From: Perkinsus chesapeaki
Lineage: Eukaryota; Perkinsozoa; Perkinsida; Perkinsidae
DNA length: 64,000 nt
Direction: 5' to 3'
Assembly: GCA_013115145.1 (NCBI GenBank)
Contig: JAAPAO010000075.1
Span: 1-64,000, forward strand
A model generated the notes under the pieces. It ran no database searches and had not been told where the DNA came from. It saw nothing but the letters and a program-made list of their open reading frames with translations. This document shows positions 35,599 to 44,775 of this stretch, one piece after another (the stretch's first letter is position 1; every line of letters begins with the position of its first letter). A program made the translations under genes and the position numbers.

Positions 35599-36398
35599 AG
35601 ATATTCTAGTGATGATTTTTTCTCTAGGTGCAGTGCACCTGGTGCATCGACCCATGTGCGACTGGCTCCTGGTGACCAGGAGCTGGTCCAGAAGTCTTCG
35701 AGAATCAAAGTGACGTTACCGACTCTTGAACTAGTTCTCTGTGTCATCATGAATTTATGTGATGTTGTCTTCTAATGAGAGCTGTGGTGATTGTGTTTTC
35801 CAATGGCGACGTCTATAAATATGTACATTGTTCGGCACGTCGGGCGCGTGTCAATTGTGCTCGCTCATATATTAGACAGGATCGCGGAATTTTGATCGAG
35901 ACTGCAAACTGGGAAGGTAAGACATCCGAAGATTATGCTTGAACCCTGATTGGCTATAGAGTTATCATGTTATTGAAGATAATTTACAGGACTGTAGAGG
36001 CAATCAATGTACCAATCACGGCTCCGCCCACGCGAAGGCGGGTTAGTCACCAAGAGGGGTCGCGTTTGTGTACGGTGGTGTGGTGCAACGCCGCCACTCA
36101 TGAGAAATACTCAACAATGATTGAGCGGAATAGAATGATCTCATCAAATCCACCGCGACCCTCTCCTTGAGAGCGGTGAAGCAACGACAGTCAGAAAAGC
36201 AAGAATCCATATCGCTTGATGACAAGAAAGTGAAATACCATTAACCAGCTGCTAACCCATACATTTGCTGTGACTACAACTGGCGAGCAATTGGGATAGC
36301 TGGCTAGCTCGCTTTCACAGACAGCCGTAATAATGCAGAAAAACAGACACACGTAACAAATCACGGAACAATTGACAGAAGAAAGGATGATGAAATTT
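35599..36398. other. Intergenic
   Basis: No gene or RNA is recognised. There are local dyads around ccaggagc at about 35640-35690. Confidence 0.45.
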
Positions 36399-37610
36399 TC
36401 ACTGAGAGCGGCAGCCTGCCGCCAAGGTGTGGTAATCAGCGCAGTTCTGGTAGCCTTGAGACGCCGAAAACTCGCCACCAAAATAGCAACGTTGCCATTC
36501 CCAATTGTGAATAGCATAGAGATTTTCCTGGATATCGAACAGATGGCCAAATTGGTCTTGTGTGATCAGACCTTCATCTATCATTCTCGCTTTTAACTCG
36601 TTCATAGTGTTCCAGACGTATTCGATACCGCCATCGCTGCTAGGATAAGTCGCCGAATCAAATGCACACATGGATAGCTTACGACAATTGGCACCCATTT
36701 CACACGACGCCTCAACCATAATAGTAATCTTGGCCTTCAAGTTCTCCCAGCCAGGTTGAGTGCATACTGCACATTGTTCAGTTAGCATCCATCTCATTCT
36801 GTACATCAAATCGTCGACCCATCTACCACCAATTTGATTCCGATAAAGTAGCATCAGTGCATGATCGGCATATCTCATCACATACTCGGTTTCAGTGGGA
36901 TTCCTGTCCCCTTCAATTGCACTATCTACCCAAATAGACCCTTCTGGGTAGCCCATTCTTTCTGTGACTGTATTTTTCATATCTCGAGCGGCTATAAGAG
37001 TTTGCAAATAGTAGTTTTCGTCGATATGTTCAACGTCGAAGCTGAGACCAATGGGCCCGATTTCCTTCATGACATCGGCGGGAATGTTAATGAGGACAAA
37101 TTCCTCGAAGACACGGACAAAGCCGAGCATTTTCTGACCGTTCCTTTCGACTACGTCGCCATAAGTAAGATAAATTCGACCATCAGAGCCGCTGGCTTGA
37201 CGCCATTTTTTCATCCAAGCGATGAGCTGATCAGGATAATGAATCCTATCAAAGTTGGAATAATCAGCTACGTTGATGTAGAGGTCACCACAGTTCCACA
37301 GACGGCCCATGTCAGATGCGGCAAAGTCTGTGAGAGAGTTCGAGTCGTTCACCCAGTACACTTGGGACCATGCATATGTGGCAAAGCGTCGCTCGCCACA
37401 CTGGCCGGGTCCGGGGGGTGCCCTGGTGGTGCTGGTGCCGGGTACGCCAGTGGTGCTACCGGAGCTTGGTGTGGTTTGAGAACCGGGCGTCCCAGTTGTA
37501 GTAGTAGGGCCCCTGGTGGAACTGTTATTACCACAACCGTTAAAGAGGCAACAAACAAGCAGAAGGCCAAGAGCTACGAAGATATCTGAACGGCGGTTGA
37601 GGATGATCAT
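36399..37610 (-). CDS. Divergent secreted family member with Thr/Ser/Pro linker (copy C)
   Basis: 403 residues from ATG 37610 (MIILNRRSDIFVALGLLLVC, a signal peptide or anchor). Residues about 37-70 are a mucin-like linker (TRGPTTTTGTPGSQTTPSSG) likely to be O-glycosylated. The domain that follows aligns with copies A, B and D: RFATYAWSQVYWVNDSNS, WNCGDLYINVADYSNF, GRIYLTYGDV, GPIGLSFDVEHID, AKITIMVEASCEMGANC, GGIEYVWNTM and WEWQRCYFGG. It is much more diverged than the others. GLSFDVE resembles the GH18 active-site line (D-G-x-D-x-D-x-E) with the first two Asp lost. Confidence 0.7.
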   Translation of the reverse strand: MIILNRRSDIFVALGLLLVCCLFNGCGNNSSTRGPTTTTGTPGSQTTPSSGSTTGVPGTSTTRAPPGPGQCGERRFATYAWSQVYWVNDSNSLTDFAASDMGRLWNCGDLYINVADYSNFDRIHYPDQLIAWMKKWRQASGSDGRIYLTYGDVVERNGQKMLGFVRVFEEFVLINIPADVMKEIGPIGLSFDVEHIDENYYLQTLIAARDMKNTVTERMGYPEGSIWVDSAIEGDRNPTETEYVMRYADHALMLLYRNQIGGRWVDDLMYRMRWMLTEQCAVCTQPGWENLKAKITIMVEASCEMGANCRKLSMCAFDSATYPSSDGGIEYVWNTMNELKARMIDEGLITQDQFGHLFDIQENLYAIHNWEWQRCYFGGEFSASQGYQNCADYHTLAAGCRSQ

Positions 37611-37727
37611 ATAAACTGGTAAACACAATCTGATAGTAACAGAGGAAGGCTCTATACAGAAACACTGAAGAGGGGCTCTTAAGAAGATGTCCAATGAAGG
37701 TGGCGTATATTTCTGTGATCATAATAC

Positions 37728-37915
37728 TGTATCAATCCATCCCCTTCACTGGACGCAACAGGTGGTGACATTGACGGATTAAGCACCAATAAAGATACTG
37801 CCATAACACATTTCCTCATAGACTGATACTTAATAGAAATAAGGGAACTTCTCGACTACTCCGCTGCGCTATGCATATGCGTGCAACTACTATTGGCGCT
37901 CGCCTTATGGCGACA
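37728..37915 (-). repeat. 3' LTR of the retrotransposon
   Basis: 188 bp, identical by eye to 42574-42761. It contains the stop codon of the polyprotein (37905-37907). Confidence 0.95.
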
Positions 37916-40900
37916 CTGCCACACGACAATGAAGACCAGCTAAGCGACAGCTAAATCGAGTACTCATGGCTGAGAAACGACCATACATAGAAGTGGTCAC
38001 AGGAATCCACCTATCACAGATGTCACATTGGACCCAACATTGGATCTCCTCGTCCTCACGCTCATAATACGGACATAGGTTGTAGACGCTCTGTAGAGGG
38101 GAAATATCTCTCAGACCATGCCCTCCTTGACCTAATGACTTAATCTTCCTGAGAGAACCAGACACCCATTCTTCAATCTCATAAGGACCGGCAAACTTGA
38201 GAGAATGCTTGAAGTTACTGGCCTCAGGACAATAAACAAGACACTTAGCACCAACCGGGAAAACGAATGGACCATGACGGACCCTTCTGCTCAACTTAAC
38301 TTGTTGGACCTCCTTAATGTCTTCCCAGAACCTTTGATACTGCTGGAGACGGAGTCCATACTCCTCCCGACGATGCTTATAGAGCTCCTCGAGAAAGACG
38401 TCTTCCTCGGGACATAATAACTGACCGACTCCTCGCAACGCATCCTTCACCTCTTGACCCTCGGATGAGGTAGTTCGCCATGGTCTCAGCAGCTGGCGAC
38501 CAAAGAAGAGATCACCAGGTCCGAACGAGAGACCAGGAAAGTAAGTGAGGTTATGAACCAGTTGCAGATCGTCGATCCACGTTGGCCATGACTTGATATC
38601 CTCACCAGATGCGTGCTTGGTTGCAAAATACTGCCTAAGATGTAGGTGACAGCGTTCCAGCCATCCCCCATAGCTCTTATGGTGGGGAGGTAACACTGCC
38701 ACACGGATGTTCCTTACCGAACACCACTCCTTAAAATGCTCGGACTTGAACCCACCATCGACCACGAAACATAGAGGCCACGAGATGTCAGCTAGAAGGG
38801 ATTCTAGAATCTTCGTAGTCTCTGCCGTCTTTACGGTGCGACTCGCACGAAACCAAGTATAACCAGTAGCTGCACATACCACTGTCAGAACATGACGATA
38901 GTTTCCCTCGCCTGTCGGAAGGTTAGTGACATGATCCACTCCCAATATCTGTCCTGGAACAGTGGACTTCATCCGTAGGACTCCTACGGTTTTGCGCCAC
39001 GCCACCGACGCATGAACTCTTTGGCAAGGGTCGCAGCTTTTCAGACGGCTGCGGACGTAGCGATTCATACTTGGCCAATAATATTCCGCTTTTATCTCGC
39101 GGGATATGGCGTCTGCACCAAGGTGTGTAGTGCGACTGTGATAATGGTCGATAACATCATAAATAAGGTTGTCCTTATCCACCTTTGGGTCGAGAACCAC
39201 TTGATGCAGTACTTGGCCATCTGATGTAGTTCGGATAGCCCGACAGATCAGGTTATCTTCAACTACATGGTATTTGGTGGCATCTACTAGAAGTCGATGA
39301 GGAACCGAGCAATTAGGGGGACTTTTACCATTAACAATAAAATATTTTAAAGTAGACAAATAGGGTGACGTGTCTTGATGCACGCGTGCCCTTTGTCTCC
39401 ACTCCGTAGGCGGACTCGTTGTGGTAGGGCCGATAGAAGTTTCGCTGCCGGCATTACTTACCACCGCCATGCATTGTAGGCCAAAGTCTTCCGCCGATAG
39501 ACCAACGTCAGCACTGTGGGATGCCGCCTTCTGACCAGGGTCGTAGACCACCAAAGCAGAACCATTAGACCACTGTCTCGCGGTCTCCGCAGTCACCGAC
39601 GTTGTAGGTTGAAAGCTTGATCTTGTAGGTGCATCTGCAAGATTAGAGGCAGACCTAACATGGGCCACTTTCCCTTGGAGGTTGGCTGTCCTCAATTTCT
39701 CGCAGACCACCCTTATTTCCCTAATCCATCTTTTCTCTAGACCTGACAGATCCTCGTCTAATTTGGGGCGTTTAAGACGCCACAAGCAGATGGCAGAATC
39801 AGTATAGAAGTAAACTGCTGATACGGGAATCTTGAAACTTCTACAGTTACCAAGTATCTCCATAGCTAGCCTGGTAGCCCTCCAGAGGGCATACAGCTCC
39901 TTTTTGGGTATAGACCATCTGCATGTAGGAGCATAAATCCCAGCGATACTTCTCAAGGGATGTAGAGGACCATTTGTCGTTGATATTATAGGGCAGGTTG
40001 TTTGGGCACACCAAGCTCCCACTGAGCTATCAGAGAACGTATAAAGAATAGATAAGTTAAGTGCACGAGGAGTAGAAAAGGATGCTGACCTTACTGCATC
40101 ATACCACTGCTCAACCTTTCCTTTCAGCTCCTCGGTGGCTGGTGTTTCCCAGTGTGGTAGCTCCTCATGTATTTGTGAGGCTAACTGGCGCGCACTCACG
40201 CCCACACCTATGAAGAAACCAGCAATGTCATACCATACAGCTAATGCGCTGATTAACGACCTTTTGGTGACTGGTTTTGTGAGGGATAGCTGGGGCAGTT
40301 GCTGTATTATGAAATCCTTATCGACGTCCCAGATATACCCAAGATAAGATGTAGAACCAGAAGAGGAACCATCTGTGCTCACCCTTTTTAATGCTTGAAA
40401 TATAAAGCCTTTTTCCTCGAAGCCCTCGACGACTACTTTTTCATTGCTATGAAGCTCGGACACTGTAGCACCTCTAACCCCAATATCATCTACAAATAGG
40501 GTAAAAGGCAGAGAGACTTTGAGTTGCAAGGGCGGACTTCGTAGGGTTAATGACTCTTGTAATGATGCACTCGAAAAATTACAGCCAAAGGGTAAGCATA
40601 ACCAAATATAGTGACCACCAAAGGCATATATACCAAACCAGCATTGGCTAGACTCTGACAACTTGATGCAGTTGAATGCTCGCTGTAGATCCAGAGTCGT
40701 ATAATGAACACTACTTCTCATAACTATTAAGACATCGGTTATGCGGAGCTTGCCTGCTGTGCTGCACTTGTGTGTATAATCATTTAAACGTCTTCCATCG
40801 ACGGTGATCCTCACCTGGGTAGAGACCGATGAGGGCTTGTAGACGGGACGTAGAGGTAGATAGTAGGAGATATTATTTGGATGACACTCTCGAATGCGAC

Positions 40901-42665
40901 CTAACTGTAACATAGTATTTAACTCATTTTGAATGGCGTTCACATCGTCAGAAGTGGTGTGACGCAGGAGTGACTGGAAGCGACCATGTGCTTCCGCCTT
41001 GTTTAATTTAGGACGAGAAGATGTCTTCCAAGGAATGCTGACCTCAAAGTGATCGTCAAACTCTTGGACTGGAGCTGTAGGCTCGCCCGCAACCTCGTCG
41101 TCGCATTCATGATTTGATAAGTCAGAAGAGGCAGCAGTATGGTAAGACTGAGAATCAGACTCAGTGTCATCAGAACCTTGCGTAAATCCAGCGATAACTC
41201 CGCAAGAAAAGACCGGTGCGCCCGAGGAAGATGGCTGTGAAGCTACGCCTCGGACGCCACTAGAGACTTTGGGTATAGAATCAGGACTTAATTCAATATT
41301 GATATGCAACTTACTGAGGGCATCCAAACCCAGAACGGCTTCGAACGCCAACTCACGGACCACCCAAAATAATAACAAGGAGCTAGTTTTAGATGTGCCA
41401 ACATAACACAGAGTTTTCCCGATTAGGGGCATGGTACTTCCATTAGCCAAAGTGACATTACGGCTAGTTGGCAATTGTTCAATACTCAAACTAAGTTGTG
41501 TAGCTGCTGATAATGAGATTAAATTGATTGTGCAGCCGGTGTCCAATAGACTCAGGACCAACTTACTGCTGGTGTCGTCAAGACCGCGATACTGGAGAGC
41601 TGCTGTTAGACTTCTGGTTGGCCTTTCGGGCACTGGCTTACTATCTCCATCTTGCACGACCATAACCAAGGGCCATAACTCATCTTCACCAGATTCATTG
41701 GCCTCATCAATGACCACCATAGCAGAACCTTTAGCGTCACTGACACCAGTAGGGGCCTTCTTGGATGATTGTTCATGACGGAACTGACAACGGTCCCGAT
41801 TACAGGTGCCGTACTGTGAGAATTGATGGCATATTCCCGCTGGCTTGTGCTCAGAGTTCGACGTAACTGAAGGCTTCGACTGACTGGGTGTTGGAACCGA
41901 GTGACTATAACGACACTTGTCGCCGTAACTACATACCCCTCTCAAGAAATGCCGGCATGTCTCCATCACTTTATGAGACTTATTTTTGTCGTTCTTGGGG
42001 GCGATTTTGTTTCGGGCTTTACTATTGCCCTTTGTCACTTTGAACTCATAGTACTCGGCCACCTCTTTCGCCTCCTCAAAGCACACGTACCGTGGACCTA
42101 GAAAGTTGTCAACTTTATCATATATTGATGGTGCCAAACCATCGCGGAAGGCTCCGGCTTGGTCCACCTCACTTGGCTTGCTCCCGGTGGAGATGTGTAT
42201 AATAGATGCCAATGACTTCACTCGATCAGCAAAGTCGTGAACAGTCTCACCAGGCTCTTGCTCGAGATGCTTCCACCTTTGGTTCATACCATAAGTGCGC
42301 CAGGACGCTTCATAACGGTTGTCTAAGCATTGCCAAACCTTCTCTTGGGAAATTCCCCCCAAATATGCAGATTGGACTTCGCTTAGTAGTGGTTGGTCCA
42401 AACACCTCATGAGGTACTGAAAGCTCGCACCTCCTTTAAGCTCATATACTGCTTGTTGTTGTTGAACCAAGGTCTTAAACATCGGGTAAGGCATGTCTTG
42501 GCGTGGGCCAGACCAAAGGGGGTCTACACATACTGGGAGCTTGATAACATCGGCGATGGATATCCCGGTAGAATGTATCAATCCATCCCCTTCACTGGAC
42601 GCAACAGGTGGTGACATTGACGGATTAAGCACCAATAAAGATACTGCCATAACACATTTCCTCAT
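37905..42665 (-). CDS. Gag-Pol polyprotein of the LTR retrotransposon
   Basis: 1586 residues in one frame. Gag-like region (about 45-210), then two CCCH zinc fingers (CRHFLRGVCSYGDKCRYSH and CHQFSQYGTCNRDRCQFRH) in place of the usual CCHC knuckles. Aspartic protease LLDTGCTINLIS. Reverse transcriptase with VRITVDGRRLNDY, TTLDLQRAFNCIKL and catalytic FVDD. RNase H starts YTFSDSSVGAWCAQ and includes KKELYALWRA and YTDSAICLW. Integrase has the zinc-binding THLGADAISREI...CDPCQR and a D-D-E core (GVDHVTNLP, VVDGGFKSEHF, GGWLERCHLH). The first ~32 residues and the last few are encoded inside the LTRs. No frameshift or stop interrupts it, so it may be functional. Confidence 0.93.
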   Translation of the reverse strand: MRKCVMAVSLLVLNPSMSPPVASSEGDGLIHSTGISIADVIKLPVCVDPLWSGPRQDMPYPMFKTLVQQQQAVYELKGGASFQYLMRCLDQPLLSEVQSAYLGGISQEKVWQCLDNRYEASWRTYGMNQRWKHLEQEPGETVHDFADRVKSLASIIHISTGSKPSEVDQAGAFRDGLAPSIYDKVDNFLGPRYVCFEEAKEVAEYYEFKVTKGNSKARNKIAPKNDKNKSHKVMETCRHFLRGVCSYGDKCRYSHSVPTPSQSKPSVTSNSEHKPAGICHQFSQYGTCNRDRCQFRHEQSSKKAPTGVSDAKGSAMVVIDEANESGEDELWPLVMVVQDGDSKPVPERPTRSLTAALQYRGLDDTSSKLVLSLLDTGCTINLISLSAATQLSLSIEQLPTSRNVTLANGSTMPLIGKTLCYVGTSKTSSLLLFWVVRELAFEAVLGLDALSKLHINIELSPDSIPKVSSGVRGVASQPSSSGAPVFSCGVIAGFTQGSDDTESDSQSYHTAASSDLSNHECDDEVAGEPTAPVQEFDDHFEVSIPWKTSSRPKLNKAEAHGRFQSLLRHTTSDDVNAIQNELNTMLQLGRIRECHPNNISYYLPLRPVYKPSSVSTQVRITVDGRRLNDYTHKCSTAGKLRITDVLIVMRSSVHYTTLDLQRAFNCIKLSESSQCWFGIYAFGGHYIWLCLPFGCNFSSASLQESLTLRSPPLQLKVSLPFTLFVDDIGVRGATVSELHSNEKVVVEGFEEKGFIFQALKRVSTDGSSSGSTSYLGYIWDVDKDFIIQQLPQLSLTKPVTKRSLISALAVWYDIAGFFIGVGVSARQLASQIHEELPHWETPATEELKGKVEQWYDAVRSASFSTPRALNLSILYTFSDSSVGAWCAQTTCPIISTTNGPLHPLRSIAGIYAPTCRWSIPKKELYALWRATRLAMEILGNCRSFKIPVSAVYFYTDSAICLWRLKRPKLDEDLSGLEKRWIREIRVVCEKLRTANLQGKVAHVRSASNLADAPTRSSFQPTTSVTAETARQWSNGSALVVYDPGQKAASHSADVGLSAEDFGLQCMAVVSNAGSETSIGPTTTSPPTEWRQRARVHQDTSPYLSTLKYFIVNGKSPPNCSVPHRLLVDATKYHVVEDNLICRAIRTTSDGQVLHQVVLDPKVDKDNLIYDVIDHYHSRTTHLGADAISREIKAEYYWPSMNRYVRSRLKSCDPCQRVHASVAWRKTVGVLRMKSTVPGQILGVDHVTNLPTGEGNYRHVLTVVCAATGYTWFRASRTVKTAETTKILESLLADISWPLCFVVDGGFKSEHFKEWCSVRNIRVAVLPPHHKSYGGWLERCHLHLRQYFATKHASGEDIKSWPTWIDDLQLVHNLTYFPGLSFGPGDLFFGRQLLRPWRTTSSEGQEVKDALRGVGQLLCPEEDVFLEELYKHRREEYGLRLQQYQRFWEDIKEVQQVKLSRRVRHGPFVFPVGAKCLVYCPEASNFKHSLKFAGPYEIEEWVSGSLRKIKSLGQGGHGLRDISPLQSVYNLCPYYEREDEEIQCWVQCDICDRWIPVTTSMYGRFSAMSTRFSCRLAGLHCRVAVSP

Positions 42666-42761
42666 AGACTGATACTTAATAGAAATAAGGGAACTTCTCG
42701 ACTACTCCGCTGCGCTATGCATATGCGTGCAACTACTATTGGCGCTCGCCTTATGGCGACA
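42574..42761 (-). repeat. 5' LTR of the retrotransposon
   Basis: 188 bp, read on the minus strand from TGTCGCC to GATACA. It contains the ATG used by the polyprotein (42665). The next bases are TTCTACCGGGATATCC, with no TGG and no tRNA-end complement that I recognise. Confidence 0.95.
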
Positions 42762-43269
42762 ATACTGGCTCGGAGGGCAGGCTGATAATGTACCAGTAAT
42801 CTCTTGCCTCTACCTGTAGCTATGCCTAAATGAAATCTTAACGATCACGGGATTGCTGGAGTGAGAGCTATAAAACTAGCCCGGAAGCATGCCATGAGCG
42901 GCTCAAGTTGAGCCTGCATTGATAATTGCAATACTTGCAATCTTGCTACGTCTCGGAGTTCCCTAACGCTTGTCCACGGGTAGAAATTATGCGCTCCTCT
43001 CAGAACTATTTTTGCATTGTGCTATCCGGCATCATATTTGGTAGATGCCTCAGGGAGTGTTAAAGCACAGACTTCGGGCGCGCGATCGTCACGCAAATAA
43101 GTGAACAACTATAGCGTTTGTTTGGTGAACAGCACGCATGCGCATAGCTGAAATATGATACTGTACGAAAAGATTCGTCGGCACACACCGTAACACATAC
43201 AGTCCAAACTCGAATGTGATTGTTTAAACACTGTCATTTCTACGGGCAGAGTGTCTCTGGAAAGGTTTT
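42762..43269. other. Intergenic after the retrotransposon
   Basis: The AATAC target duplication opens this stretch. No gene was seen. Confidence 0.5.
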
Positions 43270-43738
43270 ATGAGTGGCGGTTTCCTAAGATGTGTTTTGT
43301 GCTGCTTCGAGGAGGAGGAGGTTCCCGAGGGTTCAATCAAGAGCGCTGCTACTTCTAGCCCGTCGTCTACTACCAGTTATGTAAGTTGTTCAACCAACAC
43401 CTTTTTAGTCGGTTGTACTGTTGATTAGACTGACAGTGAAGCATCTGTGACGCCTCGGATGTCTCTTATCGAACGAAGTACCGAAACCATTGCCGCTATT
43501 CTAATGATGTTGTCGTGGAGCAGGAATGTTCACCAACTACGGCACTTTAGCTATCACAGATTTGAACGAGAATGCAAACAATGTACGCACACAAGAAGGT
43601 CAGACAAATAGACCGCTAGGAGAACAATTTGCCTTTAAATTGCAGGCCATGAATCGACTCAGTCAGAAACTACTCTTGGAGTTACTACCCGCGAAAGGAC
43701 GCCAACTTTCGCCGTTATTCCTCAGAACATCTGAGTAA
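43270..43738 (+). CDS. Unrecognised gene, 5' exons
   Basis: ATG 43270 begins MSGGFLRCVLCCFEEEEVPE, with adjacent cysteines that could be lipidated, and runs to SSPSSTTSY at a gtaagt donor (about 43380). A further piece after gattag reads TDSEASVTPRMSLIERSTE. A third, from about 43526, reads MFTNYGTLAITDLNENAN and ends SPLFLRTSE at another gtaagt donor (43736). Good splice sites support a real gene, which may continue into 44776-47235 across a 1-kb intron holding a MITE. Confidence 0.45.
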
Positions 43739-44775
43739 GTCTGTATCATACACGGTAGATAGGCGTATCTCATGTTCCTCTGGCCAGAGTATTAGTCGAC
43801 GGACTACACTTACATTTAAGGCTGGGATTCAGGAAATGAGACTAGTTTTTCATCGAAAGTTTCGATTCGAAACCTACTGGAGATTAATGGATTGAATTCA
43901 CATACATTTGGAGTGTATGAATATCTCATGCTCCCCGTGAAGCTTTCAAATTGGGCTTTTCGTTGGTAATAATGACTTTTATTTCGTCTCTATTTCTGAA
44001 TAGTAAATACCACTATACGGTAAAACTCCGCTCAATTTCAGTAAACGAAATACAGACTTATTTCATTTCCTGAATCCCAGCCTTAAAAGTGTAGTACCAG
44101 GGCTGGGCTAGTCAGCCGGCCAGGCAGTGCATTACTGCTAGCTGGCCAACGAGGAGGTATCTTATGTTGGTGCGTGCTTCACCACTTACTCTAACACCAA
44201 TCTATGACTCTTGCCGGTTTATATATTGCCGATACGATGTCTTGCCGTATTTACGCTGCAAGCTATTTGACATACTGTCTGTGACTACTGCGGATTACAC
44301 TTGAAGTACAAACACGACAACTGACTAGCGAGATGGGTTACATAGCGATTTGCATAAGTCTAGTATAGCCTTCCGATAGAATGTTATCCTGTCAAACACT
44401 ATCATCTCCGAGCACTCCTAGATGAGTTGCTCATGTACCAACACAGCATTCCCTCTATGTCGATTTGGTGGGCATCTTCGCTTTCCTTAGGCCGACAATG
44501 CCAGGCAATTGGGCCCATGGGTATCAAACCGTCACTGCAAAATTATACAAATCTTTTATGGATGTTCATGTCTGTCCTTTTGAATGAGAAATTGTCTTGT
44601 TGAAGTTTCAATCAACGTGAACATTTCCCGTAATGGCAATATTACGCATTTGCAGCTTATTGCCTCACGTCATGGGAATCATACAGTCTGGACACTTTGG
44701 AGCCTGGTGCGTTCTGAGGCGCCAAGATGAGGTTAAGATATGACACCTATGAACTTATCGCGGAACCCTTTGCAG
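43739..44775. other. Possible 1-kb intron or intergenic DNA carrying a MITE
   Basis: Bounded by a gtaagt donor and a tgcag acceptor. Apart from the MITE at 43820-44082, nothing is recognised. Confidence 0.35.
43820..44082. mobile_element. piggyBac-type MITE, 263 bp, TTAA-flanked
   Basis: A 20-bp perfect terminal inverted repeat begins GGCTGGGATTCAGGAAATGA at 43820 and is mirrored at 44063-44082. Both ends abut TTAA (43816-43819 and 44083-44086), the target site and duplication of piggyBac elements. It has no coding capacity, so it would need a transposase from elsewhere. Confidence 0.8.

Larger units (their letters stand above)
37728..42761 (-). mobile_element. Complete LTR retrotransposon, 5034 bp
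   Basis: 188-bp LTRs at 37728-37915 and 42574-42761, both TG...CA, appear identical base for base. The insertion is flanked by the 5-bp target duplication AATAC (37723-37727 and 42762-42766). One long ORF runs through the interior on the minus strand. The domain order protease-RT-RNaseH-integrase fits Ty3/gypsy or BEL/Pao; I cannot place the clade. The identical LTRs and intact ORF imply a recent insertion. Confidence 0.95.

Noticed and set aside
37728-42761. Integrated virus rather than retrotransposon
   Set aside because: No envelope gene; LTRs, target duplication and a single Gag-Pol ORF fit an LTR retrotransposon.
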